Positions 52,069-63,935 of a DNA stretch of 64,000 nt are shown one piece after another. The DNA lies in assembly GCF_019599545.1 (NCBI RefSeq), contig NZ_JAIEZV010000004.1:248001-312000 (forward strand). Reading direction: 5' to 3'. Source of the DNA: Halobacillus sp. Nhm2S1 (lineage in GTDB: Bacteria; Bacillota; Bacilli; Bacillales; Halobacillaceae). Under the pieces are notes generated by a model. The model searched no databases. It was not told the origin of the DNA and saw nothing but the letters and a program-made list of their open reading frames with translations. Position 1 is the first letter of the stretch. The number at the start of each line of letters is the position of its first letter. Position numbers and translations under genes: made by a program.

Positions 52069-52395
52069 TTACGCAATCTTTCTGCAAGCATCTGCACATT
52101 CCTGGCAGGCTTTCGCACACGCTTGGCAATGGTCATGATCATGCTTGGCACATTCTTTCCCGCAATCATCACAAATCTTAGCGCAGACAGATGCGAGTTC
52201 TGCTACATAAGGAGTGCCTCTTGTAATCGCTGCTTCTAAGTATCCACAAATGTCTGCACACTCACGATCGAGACGAATGCACCCTGCCATCATTTTCACG
52301 TCTTCTTCTTTAAGACAAGCATCATAACAATGGTTGCATGCCTCCATGCATTCATGTAATACCTTCAGAGTTTCTTGATACTGCTGGTGAGCCAT
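52069..52395 (-). CDS. Cys-rich four-helix copper-storage protein (DUF326/Csp3-like)
   Basis: A 108-residue protein with over a dozen Cys residues in CxxxC and CxxC spacing (CMEACNHCYDAC, CADIC, CAKICDDCGKEC, CQACAKACQECADAC) and several His. This is the pattern of cytosolic Csp3-type four-helix bundles, which hold many Cu(I) ions. It starts at the ATG at 52395 after TAAGGAGGAA. It lies directly downstream of a two-component system and a copper ATPase/oxidase cluster. The product would buffer cytoplasmic copper. It may have its own promoter in the 74 bp before it. Confidence 0.9.
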   Translation of the reverse strand: MAHQQYQETLKVLHECMEACNHCYDACLKEEDVKMMAGCIRLDRECADICGYLEAAITRGTPYVAELASVCAKICDDCGKECAKHDHDHCQACAKACQECADACRKIA

Positions 52396-52468
52396 GATTT
52401 TATTCCTCCTTATTGTAATAATCTTACACATTTATAATACCCAGTACCCGTATAAGTAAACATGTTTT

Positions 52469-53140
52469 TTACTTATTTATCCATTTGTATCCGACACCCC
52501 AGACCGTCTTCAAGTGGTCATTAATCGGAAATCCTGAGCGCCGGATTTTCTCACGGATGTGACGGACATGGGAATCAATCGTTCTTCCTCCTGTGTCTGA
52601 TTGAATGCCCCATACGAGATCGAGCAGATCATTTCTATCATAGACATGATTCGGGTGTTTGAGCAGTAGGCCTAAGAGTTGAAACTCTTTCGGTGTCAAA
52701 GCGATTTCCTCGTTCCCGAAGCGCAATTCGTAATTATCACTATTCCACTCCAAGCCATTCACATCGATCGAGGTCTGTGGATTTTCTCTCCTCAATAAGG
52801 CTTCTATTCGAGCAATAAGGATTTCTTCATCGAATGGCTTAGTTATGTAGTCATCCGCTCCTGTTTTCAAACCACGAATGACGTCTTCTTTCTGATCTTT
52901 TGCAGTCAACATAATGATGGGAACCTTACTGAAAGTACGTATCCGCCGGCATGTTTCCATTCCATCCATATCCTTCATCATAATATCCAGAAGAACAAGG
53001 TCATAAGCATAGGTGCGCAGTTCTTCCAACCCTTCCGCCCCGGTTGTTACTTTGTGAGCTTCATATCCGTGAGGGATCAAATATAGTTCTAATAAGTCTA
53101 ACATTCGCTTTTCATCATCGACTAAAAGAATTCTTTTCAT
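52469..53140 (-). CDS. OmpR/PhoB family response regulator
   Basis: A 223-residue DNA-binding response regulator. The receiver domain has the acidic pair (VDDEKRM), the phosphoacceptor in LVLLDIMMKDMDG, ML-T-A and the K in YITKPF. The C-terminal winged helix has TPKEFQLLGLLLKHPNHVYDR and RTIDSHVRHIREKI. It starts 26 bp inside the kinase gene and so is translationally coupled to it. It probably binds the direct-repeat TTGTGCAGA sites noted upstream and controls the copper genes. Confidence 0.93.
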   Translation of the reverse strand: MKRILLVDDEKRMLDLLELYLIPHGYEAHKVTTGAEGLEELRTYAYDLVLLDIMMKDMDGMETCRRIRTFSKVPIIMLTAKDQKEDVIRGLKTGADDYITKPFDEEILIARIEALLRRENPQTSIDVNGLEWNSDNYELRFGNEEIALTPKEFQLLGLLLKHPNHVYDRNDLLDLVWGIQSDTGGRTIDSHVRHIREKIRRSGFPINDHLKTVWGVGYKWINK

Positions 53141-54512
53141 TATTATCTTCCTTTGGCCAAGTGATCAATATGGTCAACCCTTCATCATTAAAAGCTTTGA
53201 CGGTTGCCTCATGCATTTCAATAATTTCCCGCACAATGGAAAGGCCTAGTCCTGTTCCTCCGATTTCTCTGGATCTCGCCTTATCCACCCGGTATAACCG
53301 TTCGAACAAGTAAGGCAGAGCGCTTTCGGGAACTCCAGGCCCATCATCAGATATTCTGATGATTACGTGCTGGCTTTCTGTTCCTGCTGTAATCTTTATC
53401 TTTGTTTCTTCTCCACCATAACGGAGAGCATTATCCACGATGTTAAAAAAGACCTGTTTCAATCTCATAGGGTCCGCATAAATCCTCGTATTTGATGGAA
53501 CATCTACGAACAAATGGGATTTCTTTTCCTCTAAGAGGGGGTGGAGATGATCCTTTACCTCTTTGAGAACTATGGACACATCAACAAATTCAGGATCAAT
53601 AGCAAACGAATTTTCATCCATTTTTGCAAGTTGAAAAAGTTGCTGAACCATGTCGGTCAAGTGAGTGGCTTCTTCTTTGATGATGTTCAAGTATTTATCT
53701 TTATCTTCGAAGGATGTCTCCTTTTTTGCTGCCACATCGGCATAGCCTTTAACATAAGTCAGAGGCGTCCGCAATTCATGAGCGATCGCAGATAAAAAAT
53801 CGTGACGCTCTTTTTTTATCCGTTCGAGATCTTCAGATAATCGGTTGATCGACGAGGCAAGAACCCCCAGCTCATCGTTCGGATGTTCATCAAGATACTC
53901 TTCCACTCTGCCGGTACTTAATTTCTCTGTCACTTCTTTCATCCGAATAAGAGGACGCGTAATAAACTTGGAAAGCGCAAAAACGATCAGGATCGTGACC
54001 AAGATTAGGACGATCATAACGAGGACAAACTGCCGTGTCAGGTGACCAATGATGCTGCGAATTACATCAGAGGGAGAAAACATAAACACATTTCCGATCT
54101 GTTCATTTTTCACAATAATCGGGGAGACCGTAGCCACATAGGGCTCCGTTCTCCATTCATCCTCAATGATCCTCTCCTTGTCTTCTGTCATTCCGTCAAT
54201 CGCTTCATAGAATACATCCGGGTAGGTTACTTCATTAAACGATTCCGATAAGATGTTTCCATCCCCATCGGTAATGATTACCTCTGTAACAGCCTCCGAT
54301 TCCATCAAGGCTACGTGAGCGAGAGTGGATTCATCAAAATTATTCTCTAAAACATCCCGATGACCTGCGCCGCGCGTCAATAAACCCTCCATCACTTCAT
54401 TGATCCGATGGGAAGAAACGGTGGTATATAATACCGCGAAAAGCAAAAGTTCTATTAAAATCATAGAAATTAAGAAAAGTAATCCTAATTTAATTGATAT
54501 TTTATGCTTCAT
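53115..54512 (-). CDS. Sensor histidine kinase
   Basis: A 465-residue kinase starting at the ATG at 54512 after GAGAGG; the TTG at 54530 is not needed. It has an N-terminal membrane helix, an extracellular part of about 140 residues, a second helix, a HAMP linker (SKFITRPLIRMKEVTEKL), the dimerisation box FLSAIAHELRTPLTYVKG with the phosphorylated His, and an ATPase domain with NALRYGG and DDGPGVP, GGTGLGLSIV. The gene order is kinase then regulator, with 26-bp overlap, which is less common than the reverse. The stimulus is inferred to be copper from the neighbours. Confidence 0.93.
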   Translation of the reverse strand: MKHKISIKLGLLFLISMILIELLLFAVLYTTVSSHRINEVMEGLLTRGAGHRDVLENNFDESTLAHVALMESEAVTEVIITDGDGNILSESFNEVTYPDVFYEAIDGMTEDKERIIEDEWRTEPYVATVSPIIVKNEQIGNVFMFSPSDVIRSIIGHLTRQFVLVMIVLILVTILIVFALSKFITRPLIRMKEVTEKLSTGRVEEYLDEHPNDELGVLASSINRLSEDLERIKKERHDFLSAIAHELRTPLTYVKGYADVAAKKETSFEDKDKYLNIIKEEATHLTDMVQQLFQLAKMDENSFAIDPEFVDVSIVLKEVKDHLHPLLEEKKSHLFVDVPSNTRIYADPMRLKQVFFNIVDNALRYGGEETKIKITAGTESQHVIIRISDDGPGVPESALPYLFERLYRVDKARSREIGGTGLGLSIVREIIEMHEATVKAFNDEGLTILITWPKEDNNEKNSFSR

Positions 54513-54563
54513 ATAACCTCTCATTTTCAAGGGGGAAACCTATTTGTTTTCATCCTACCCTCT

Positions 54564-54586
54564 AATTGTGCAGAATCTGTGCAGAA
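54564..54586. promoter_or_regulatory. Direct-repeat box before the kinase gene
   Basis: TGTGCAGAAT occurs at 54567 and TGTGCAGAAT again at 54578, an 11-bp-spaced direct repeat as used by PhoB/OmpR-type regulators. The first copy is part of AATTGTGCAGA (54564-54574), found also at 58506. Confidence 0.6.
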
Positions 54587-54601
54587 TGCCAAAAACCGAC
54601 T

Positions 54602-56629
54602 TTAGTCTGCTTTGAGGAGTTTGGCGTTAATCGCTACAATCACTGTGCTGAGACTCATGAGGACAGCTCCAACAGCCGGGCTTAACACGATGCCGACAGG
54701 AGCAAGGACGCCTGCGGCCAGTGGAATGGAAAAGATGTTATACCCCGCTGCCCACCATAAGTTCTGAACCATTTTCTTATACGTGTTTTTGGATAAGGTT
54801 ACGATGGATACGATATCTCTTGGATTGCTTTTCACAAGTACAATATCTGCTGTTTCCACCGCCACATCGGTTCCGCTTCCAATAGCAATTCCTACATCGG
54901 CAGTCGCGAGCGCCGGCGCATCATTGATTCCGTCACCGGTCATCGCCACTTTTCTACCTTCTGCCTGTACTTTTTTCACTTGATCCGCTTTATGATCCGG
55001 CATGACTTCCGCATACACTTCATCAATGCCGATTTGTTGAGCCACCCAGTCAGCGACTCTTCGGTGATCCCCTGTGAGCATGATCGAGCGGATCCCTCTT
55101 TCTTTCAATTCAGATACAGCTTCCTTCGCAGAATCCCGGACCATATCTGCTAAGGCAATCATCCCGAGATAGGTGTCATCCAGGAGGACAAAGACAACGG
55201 TTTTCCCTTCTTCCGATAAGCGGCTGAACGTGTCCTGATCATAGTCGTATTCGTTCTCTTTCATATAGCCCGGGCTCATGACTTTTACTTCTTTTCCATC
55301 CACCGTTCCTTTCAATCCTTTTCCAGTTACAGAATCGAAGTCTTCCACCTTACCAAGGGAGATCTCCCGGTCTTCTGCTTCCTTCAGAATACCTTGAGCC
55401 AATGGATGTTCAGAGTTCTGTTCCGCACTCGCCGCCCAGTAAAGAAGATCTTTTTCATCGTCTTTTTCTGGCATAAGGTCGGTCACGCCGAACTCCCCTT
55501 TTGTGAGCGTCCCTGTTTTATCAAAAATAACGGCGTCAACGTTACGTGCATTTTCAAACTGTGTCCGGTTCCTGATGAGGAGTCCCTGTTTTGCAGAAAG
55601 GGAAGTAGAAACCGCAACAACTAGAGGGGCCGCTAACCCTAAAGCATGAGGACATGTGATGACCATGACAGTGACCATACGTTCTAACGCTACATCCAAT
55701 GAAAATCCTAAGACAAGCCACACCACAAACGTTGTGATCCCTGCGCCAAGAGCCAGATAGAACAACCACTTAGCTGCGCGATTCGCGAAATCCTGTGCTT
55801 TGGATTTGGAATTCTGTGCTTCTTCCACAAGTGTAATCACTTGCGATAAATAGGTATCGTCTCCTAACTTTTCTACCTCCAGTGTGAGACTTCCTTCTTT
55901 ATTAATAGAACCTCCGATCACTTCTTCGCCCGTTGCTTTCTCTACCGGCACCGATTCCCCCGTAAGCATAGATTCATCGATCGCAGATTTCCCATCTACA
56001 ATTTTGCCATCGACCGGAATTTTTTCTCCCGGCTTTACGAGGACTCGATCATTTTCCTTCAGTTCATGGACGGGTACATCTTCTACCTGATCGTCTTCTG
56101 TCAGGCGGTGAGCCTCACTCGGCATCAGCTTCACTAATTCCTGTAAGGCATTGGAAGCTCCCATCACAGATTTCATTTCAATCCAGTGACCCAGGAGCAT
56201 AATATCGATCAAAGTCGCAAGCTCCCAGAAGAAGTTTCTCCCTGACCATCCGAATACCACGAGGGAACTGTAGGCATAGGCCACGAATATGGCAAGCCCG
56301 ATCAGAGTCATCATCCCGGGGTTTTTATTTTTCAGTTCATCGATAGCCCCCGTCAAGAAAGGCCACCCTCCGTAGAAGAATACGAATGTAGCTAAAGCGA
56401 ATAACACGTATTGATCCAACGGGAATGTGAAGCTGAATCCCAAAAGCTCCTGAATCATAGGAGAAAGGATTAGAATAGGGATTGTTATAATTAAGGATAT
56501 ATAAAACCTTCGCTTAAAATCATCAATCATCGCCCCGTGATCATGACCTTCGTGAGAATGATCATGGCCTTCATGAGACTCTTCATGATGGTGCTCTTTA
56601 TGTTTTTCAGGAGAATGTTCTTCACTCAT
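54602..56629 (-). CDS. copB: CopB-type copper-exporting P-type ATPase
   Basis: A 675-residue P1B ATPase with a His-rich N-terminal tail (residues 2-32, HHHEES and [11 protein letters not shown]) in place of Cys-type metal domains. TGES is at 223-226, the membrane motif CPH at 326-328 and the phosphorylated Asp in DKTGT at 370. HP and GDGxND motifs follow. The CPH motif and His-rich tail place it in subgroup P1B-3, which exports Cu(II)/Cu(I) or Ag(I). It starts at the ATG at 56629 after GGAGG, only 23 bp from the oxidase stop, so it is in the same operon. Confidence 0.95.
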   Translation of the reverse strand: MSEEHSPEKHKEHHHEESHEGHDHSHEGHDHGAMIDDFKRRFYISLIITIPILILSPMIQELLGFSFTFPLDQYVLFALATFVFFYGGWPFLTGAIDELKNKNPGMMTLIGLAIFVAYAYSSLVVFGWSGRNFFWELATLIDIMLLGHWIEMKSVMGASNALQELVKLMPSEAHRLTEDDQVEDVPVHELKENDRVLVKPGEKIPVDGKIVDGKSAIDESMLTGESVPVEKATGEEVIGGSINKEGSLTLEVEKLGDDTYLSQVITLVEEAQNSKSKAQDFANRAAKWLFYLALGAGITTFVVWLVLGFSLDVALERMVTVMVITCPHALGLAAPLVVAVSTSLSAKQGLLIRNRTQFENARNVDAVIFDKTGTLTKGEFGVTDLMPEKDDEKDLLYWAASAEQNSEHPLAQGILKEAEDREISLGKVEDFDSVTGKGLKGTVDGKEVKVMSPGYMKENEYDYDQDTFSRLSEEGKTVVFVLLDDTYLGMIALADMVRDSAKEAVSELKERGIRSIMLTGDHRRVADWVAQQIGIDEVYAEVMPDHKADQVKKVQAEGRKVAMTGDGINDAPALATADVGIAIGSGTDVAVETADIVLVKSNPRDIVSIVTLSKNTYKKMVQNLWWAAGYNIFSIPLAAGVLAPVGIVLSPAVGAVLMSLSTVIVAINAKLLKAD

Positions 56630-56652
56630 CTTATAACCTCCATTTCTGTAAA

Positions 56653-58149
56653 TTAGGGCTGATTCGTCTGATTCAGTTCGAAAGGTGAATAAACACTTTT
56701 GTAATCTACAATGGTCACCATGCCACGATCCGCATGATTATTATCATGACAATGGAATAGCCATTCCCCTCTATTGTCCGCTTCGAAGTAAATCGTATAC
56801 GATTCTCCAGGTTTCACGTTAATCAGATCTTTCACGACCGCTCCTCCATCTTCCGCTTCCACTTGAAAACGATGGCCATGCAAGTGCATGGGATGATTTA
56901 AACGTCCTTCATTGGTGATGTCCACTCTTACGATGTCTCCTTTTTCCACTTGAATCGGCGGTGTATCAGGGAAAATACGGTCATTGATCTGCCACGTCAT
57001 CCCTTCTCCCATGTTCATCCCCATACTGAGATTCATATCGTACGATACGTCTACATCCGGTACAGTCTCAAAGAGCAGCTCCTCACTCTCATGGGAGGTC
57101 CCTTTGCTGATTGCCACGTCTTTCGCATTCACTTGTAGATTCTCTCCACCGGAATCCGAAGAGAGGACAGGGATCTGCATATCCTGAGAGTTTTCAATCG
57201 AGGGCGTTTCCCCAATGATTTCATCTCCTTTTCCCTTCGTATATTTGACATCGATCCGTTCACCCGGGGCAATCTCCAACACATTGTTTTTTCCTGAGCT
57301 TTGCACAGGTTCCGCATCAACAGCGATCATTTCCATCGATCCTTCAGGAAAAATGAGTCGGTGCAGCTGGTAGCCGGCATTCACAAACCGAAGTCTTGCT
57401 GTATCTCCTTCTTCCATTCTCAAAGGTTTGATCGCATCGCCCGCTTTGCCGTTCACTGTAAAGGTATCGTACATTTCTTTCGTATCTGCTTCACCATCTC
57501 CCTGCATGGAACCCATCATCATGCCACCCATGTTCGTCCAATTCTCGCGATCCTGGTGCACCGCCCATTCATCTAAAATGAAAACCTCATCATGTTCAGA
57601 TTTCTCTCCTTTTTCTTCAACAACAAGCGGTCCATATAACCCCTTGTCCACTTGGAGAGAACTATGTTGATGTGAATGATACCAATACGTCCCTGCGTCT
57701 TTTGCTATAAACTCATAAGTAAAGGACTCCCCAGGTTCTACAGCATCCTGGGTCACCCCCGGAACTCCATCCATGCGATTCGGGAGAATGACGCCGTGCC
57801 AATGAATGGTGACAGGAACATCTAATTCATTGTGCAGTTCAACCTGGACTAAATCGCCCTCTTCAACACGTAAGGACTCACCAGGGACCTTTCCATTATA
57901 GGTCCAGGCCTGGACGGACTCCCCCTTCTGTATGTTCCACTCGGTTTCTTCAGCCGTTAGTTCAAATTGCTTGTTTGGCCGGCTGTCGGATTCTATCGGT
58001 TGAATGTCGAGAATACTTGTGCCTTCTTCACTAGTGTTTAACTCGCCTGAGCTTTTCTGCTGCATCCATGGAGCTTGAAAAAACACCCATACTCCTATAG
58101 AAATGAGCGCGATTATCATAATTGAACCAAACCACATTCTTTTCATCAT
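56653..58149 (-). CDS. Multicopper oxidase
   Basis: A 498-residue exported oxidase with an N-terminal membrane anchor (residues 5-24). The four copper segments are intact: HWHGVIL, WYHSHQHS, HPMHLHGHRF and the type-1 site LFHCHDNNHADRGM. Met-rich MGGMMMGSMQGDG and MNLSMGMNMGEGM stretches are like those that bind Cu(I) in CueO-type enzymes. It should oxidise Cu(I) to the less toxic Cu(II) outside the membrane. Two adjacent ATGs lie after AGGAGGT. It sits between the SHOCT gene (14 bp) and copB (23 bp). Confidence 0.94.
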   Translation of the reverse strand: MMKRMWFGSIMIIALISIGVWVFFQAPWMQQKSSGELNTSEEGTSILDIQPIESDSRPNKQFELTAEETEWNIQKGESVQAWTYNGKVPGESLRVEEGDLVQVELHNELDVPVTIHWHGVILPNRMDGVPGVTQDAVEPGESFTYEFIAKDAGTYWYHSHQHSSLQVDKGLYGPLVVEEKGEKSEHDEVFILDEWAVHQDRENWTNMGGMMMGSMQGDGEADTKEMYDTFTVNGKAGDAIKPLRMEEGDTARLRFVNAGYQLHRLIFPEGSMEMIAVDAEPVQSSGKNNVLEIAPGERIDVKYTKGKGDEIIGETPSIENSQDMQIPVLSSDSGGENLQVNAKDVAISKGTSHESEELLFETVPDVDVSYDMNLSMGMNMGEGMTWQINDRIFPDTPPIQVEKGDIVRVDITNEGRLNHPMHLHGHRFQVEAEDGGAVVKDLINVKPGESYTIYFEADNRGEWLFHCHDNNHADRGMVTIVDYKSVYSPFELNQTNQP

Positions 58150-58163
58150 CTGTACCTCCTATC

Positions 58164-58424
58164 TCAGTCATCCAATTTCTTTTTCAAGCGGTCGTATTCT
58201 TCTTCTGTGATTTCCCCGCTTGCCAGACGTTTCTTCAATACCTCTTTTGACCCTGCCTCCCCGCGCACGCGATTGCTTGAATTCTGCTCTTCTGCATGAG
58301 GTTTCATCATCCACCTGACAATGAAAAAAATGATTATAATCAGAATCAAGATAATCAATCCAAAACCGAAAAAGCCCCCGAAGAAGCTGTTTCCCATTCC
58401 ACTACCGTCCATCATTCCACCCAT
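58164..58424 (-). CDS. Small SHOCT-domain membrane protein
   Basis: An 86-residue protein. Met/Gly-rich N-terminal residues (MGGMMDGSGMGN) precede one membrane helix (about 20-38), and a C-terminal SHOCT motif (LKKRLASGEITEEEYDRLKKKL) follows. The start is taken as the ATG at 58424, seven bases after GGAGG; the ATG at 58430 touches the site. It is the first gene of the oxidase/ATPase operon. SHOCT proteins often act as oligomerisation modules; a role in copper handling is inferred from the Met-rich end and its place. Confidence 0.85.
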   Translation of the reverse strand: MGGMMDGSGMGNSFFGGFFGFGLIILILIIIIFFIVRWMMKPHAEEQNSSNRVRGEAGSKEVLKKRLASGEITEEEYDRLKKKLDD

Positions 58425-58505
58425 TGTCATTCCTCCTTCTTCATAATACCTATACCCTGTACTGTATATAAGTTAACATACAGCTTCTATTCGTCTATCC
58501 CCATC

Positions 58506-58516
58506 AATTGTGCAGA
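58506..58516. promoter_or_regulatory. AATTGTGCAGA box in the copper promoter region
   Basis: An 11/11 match to the first copy of the box before the kinase gene. It lies 82 bp upstream of the SHOCT/oxidase/copB operon and in the divergent gap to ydhK, so one regulator could control all three units. Confidence 0.55.
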
Positions 58517-58669
58517 TTTTATGGATTTTTTATAGACTTTTTCTTCATCCTCTCTTCACCGCTCTATATCCTTAGATTCATTTATTGTTTTTAAGACATT
58601 TGTCATTTCTCTAAAGAAGAAAAATTTGGTATATTGTTTTCCATCATAAAGAAAAGGGAGATATGCGTA

Positions 58670-59305
58670 ATGAAATATGGTTATGTCCTCACAATCTTGT
58701 TCAGTCTGCTTATTGTTTTAAGCGCGTGTGGGAATGGTGAAAATCAGGAGGTTGAGAATAGTAGTGAAGAAACTCCACCGGCAGAAGAAACAAGTCAGGA
58801 TGAGATGAGCGAAGATGAAATGGAAGACGGCCATTATATGGAAGAAGGACATGGTCACAACATGTCCAGTGATGGAGACGTTCCAGAAGGATTGCAGGCA
58901 GCGGAAAGCCCTGCCTATAAAGAAGGCGATCAGGTAATTATTGAAGCAGAGCATGCGGAGGGTCATGAACCAATAATGAAGGGGGCAGAAGCTACCGTGA
59001 CCGGCGCTTTTGATACCACCGCTTATGCCATCTCCTTTACTCCGACCACCGGTGGAGATCCGGTGACGAATCACAAATGGGTCATACATGAAGAGCTGAA
59101 AAATGCGGAAAATGCTCCTCTCTCAGAAGGAACAGAAGTGACGCTTGCTGCTGATCATATGGAAGGAATGGATGGTGCAAAGGCGACGATCGACACTGCT
59201 GAACAAACCACTGTTTATATGGTAGATTTCACAACTGTTGACGGTGAGCAGGATGTGACCGATCATAAGTGGGTGACAGAAAGCGAATTGCGTTCACCTG
59301 AATAA
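58670..59305 (+). CDS. ydhK: YdhK family lipoprotein (duplicated DUF1541)
   Basis: A 211-residue lipoprotein starting at the ATG at 58670 after AAAGGGAG. The lipobox is VLSACG, followed by an acidic His/Met/Glu-rich linker (HYMEEGHGHNM). Two DUF1541 repeats then occur: GAEATVTGAF...VTNHKWVIHEEL and GAKATIDTAE...VTDHKWVTESEL. YdhK-type proteins accompany copper and cobalt/zinc efflux genes. It is divergent from the oxidase/copB operon across a 245-bp control region and may bind metal at the cell surface. Confidence 0.9.
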   Translation: MKYGYVLTILFSLLIVLSACGNGENQEVENSSEETPPAEETSQDEMSEDEMEDGHYMEEGHGHNMSSDGDVPEGLQAAESPAYKEGDQVIIEAEHAEGHEPIMKGAEATVTGAFDTTAYAISFTPTTGGDPVTNHKWVIHEELKNAENAPLSEGTEVTLAADHMEGMDGAKATIDTAEQTTVYMVDFTTVDGEQDVTDHKWVTESELRSPE

Positions 59306-59320
59306 TAGCAATACAAAAAC

Positions 59321-59349
59321 TGGGCGGTAGAAGATCATCTTCTACCGCC
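59321..59349. terminator. Stem-loop between convergent genes
   Basis: GGGCGGTAGAAGA and TCTTCTACCGCCC pair almost completely. No long T-run follows on plus; it lies between genes ending at 59305 and 59416. Confidence 0.65.
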
Positions 59350-59415
59350 CCATTCTTATCCAAACATGGCTATGATTATTCTTAGGTACTCCCTTCTAAT
59401 TAGAGAAGAAGGTAC

Positions 59416-60783
59416 TTAATAAACGAGGAGTGTAAGGAGCGAGATTCCTATTCCTAAGAAACCCAGCAAAATGCTGTATGGAAGATTCCTAAGCACAATT
59501 TGATAGGGATTCATCCGTAAAGCCACAGAAGTGATGGTGACAATCAACCCGTACGGGGCGGATGGTACCGTCGCAATCGCACAAGCAGACAGAAGAATCG
59601 TCAGTGTCACCTCCGGTAATGTCCCAATCAACAGTTCACTGACACCACCGAAGATCCCCATCGTCGCAAGCGGATGAACACCTAACAGTGTCATCACAAG
59701 GAAAGCGGACTGGATGAACAGCATGATGAGAAGCGGACTTCCCTCAAGCGCAATCAGAGGATCCTGCAAATACTTCAAGCATGGCGAAGCATTCAACGTC
59801 TCTGTTAAAAAGGAAAGAGACAGCAGGAGAACGATAAAGTTGCTCAAGTGGTTCGTCTTCCATTTCCATGTCGGCCAGCCGATCTGCAGGAAACTCCTCT
59901 TTCGCTTTACGAGCACCGCCCATGCGAAAGCGAATGGGAAAATCGATACAGTCACAGCAAAAAGAAAGTCCAGCTGGATGACATTGCCTAAAAATACGAC
60001 CACGGATAAAAACAGGACGAGCGCAACAATGAACTGCACCAGTTTCTTCCCGCTTTTTCCTGTCCCTTTTTCTATGGAAGATGTTGCTTCAATCTCGTAT
60101 TTACGAAACATCATTTTTCCAATGAATGAATCCATAGAGATACCAAGAACGGCAATCAGCAGCATCCAAGGAAGCACTTCTAAATAATTCGCCCCTGTAA
60201 TGAAAATCGAAGTCGCCAGCAGAATTTCAAGCGGGCTCCATAACAAAGCAAGCGAATACCCACGCAGTGTCGCCATTAAAATGAAGCTGTTCTTCACCTT
60301 CGTTTTCACATCTTTCAACTGTTCTTTCAACAAATCTTGAGAAATGGTTGCAGAAGACAAGTTCAGGAAAGCAGCCAGAGAGACCATGGTGACTTCACTT
60401 CTGACATATAAGGAACCAAGTCCTTTGGCGTTGTTTCCTAATAGGGATTGCAGAAGCTTGTTATACCTTCCCGCTTTTACCACACTATTCATCCATGGGA
60501 GCATCGATAATAGGAAGAGAAGCCCAATGTTCCCCGCAAAGAAAGAGGGAATCTCTTTTATTGTCGTATCGCTCGAGAAAAAGAAAAATGCTCCAGCAAC
60601 TAAGAGCACGATCCCGAGGATTTTAAACACTCGATCCGAGCGAGGAAAGCTGATTGCCAGCATGACGATTCCAAGAATCCCTATGATGGTATTTAAGGTA
60701 GAGTTGGTCCAGAAAACGTGAACAACATTCAAAGCAAAGACGAACGAATAAAATATGTATAAGTAGTTGGATATGTAACGCAC
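59416..60783 (-). CDS. Polytopic membrane protein, transporter-like, family not recognised
   Basis: A 455-residue protein with about twelve hydrophobic segments in two halves. The halves are joined by a basic loop (SSIEKGTGKSGKK) and a second cytosolic loop around VKRKRSFLQIGWPTWKW. Proline/Gly-rich half-helices such as LLGVHPLATMGIFGG and ATVPSAPYGLIVTI near the end resemble ion-transporter-superfamily (ArsB/NhaD/DASS) hairpins. The chosen start is the GTG at 60783, seven bases after AGGGG; the ATG at 60789 is too close. The substrate is unknown. It is monocistronic. Confidence 0.7.
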   Translation of the reverse strand: MRYISNYLYIFYSFVFALNVVHVFWTNSTLNTIIGILGIVMLAISFPRSDRVFKILGIVLLVAGAFFFFSSDTTIKEIPSFFAGNIGLLFLLSMLPWMNSVVKAGRYNKLLQSLLGNNAKGLGSLYVRSEVTMVSLAAFLNLSSATISQDLLKEQLKDVKTKVKNSFILMATLRGYSLALLWSPLEILLATSIFITGANYLEVLPWMLLIAVLGISMDSFIGKMMFRKYEIEATSSIEKGTGKSGKKLVQFIVALVLFLSVVVFLGNVIQLDFLFAVTVSIFPFAFAWAVLVKRKRSFLQIGWPTWKWKTNHLSNFIVLLLSLSFLTETLNASPCLKYLQDPLIALEGSPLLIMLFIQSAFLVMTLLGVHPLATMGIFGGVSELLIGTLPEVTLTILLSACAIATVPSAPYGLIVTITSVALRMNPYQIVLRNLPYSILLGFLGIGISLLTLLVY

Positions 60784-60789
60784 AATCAT

Positions 60790-63401
<2,612 letters not shown>

Positions 63402-63409
63402 GTAAGAAG

Positions 63410-63439
63410 CAGGAGGCCTCCCGCCTCCTGCTTTTTTTG
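63410..63439 (+). terminator. Terminator of katG
   Basis: GCAGGAGGC (63410-63418) pairs with GCCTCCTGC (63424-63432), followed by seven T residues. Confidence 0.93.
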
Positions 63440-63576
63440 TTATGCTCCTCTATGAAAAATAAAAAGCGAATAGAGGCAAAAGACCATGCTTTCATAAATA
63501 TCTGATATCATGGGAGAAAGAAACTGTTGCGAGCAGACGATAAAACCGTCCCCCGCTCAAAAAGGAGGCATGCTGT

Positions 63577-63876
63577 GTGGATCGGAGCCGTGAAGAAGAA
63601 GTGATTCGTAATTATCAAAAAGGCGAAAAAATGATGATTCTGCTTTTTGCTCAGTGGTGCATCAATCATGACCTGGATCCAGTGGCCATTTATAAAGAGG
63701 CCTATCCATACCAGGATAAAAATAAAGAACTGATCGATGCCTTGGAGCTTACTGTACCGAAGCAGGAATCCGATCACATTGATTCTGAGACTCTGCTTGA
63801 AGTATTGTCTCTCTATGGAAATGACGACCTCGCTTTTGTTGTATCTGATTTAGTGTTCCGTAAAAATCTGAAGTAA
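63577..63876 (+). CDS. Small protein of unknown function
   Basis: A 99-residue acidic protein with a GTG start at 63577, eight bases after AAAGGAGG. It reads as helical (EEVIRNYQKGEKMMILLFAQW, CINHDLDPVAIYKEAYP). I do not recognise a family. It has no membrane segment or signal and is a free-standing unit between the katG terminator and a hairpin. Confidence 0.75.
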   Translation: MDRSREEEVIRNYQKGEKMMILLFAQWCINHDLDPVAIYKEAYPYQDKNKELIDALELTVPKQESDHIDSETLLEVLSLYGNDDLAFVVSDLVFRKNLK

Positions 63877-63886
63877 ACTTTTAAAG

Positions 63887-63935
63887 AAAGCACCTTATCG
63901 TGATGCCACCTGGATATACGGTAAGGTGCTTTCTC
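63887..63935 (+). terminator. Terminator after the last gene
   Basis: AAAGCACCTTA (63887-63897) pairs with TAAGGTGCTTT (63922-63932) with a long loop and a short T-rich end. The last 65 bases of the window show no gene. Confidence 0.65.
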
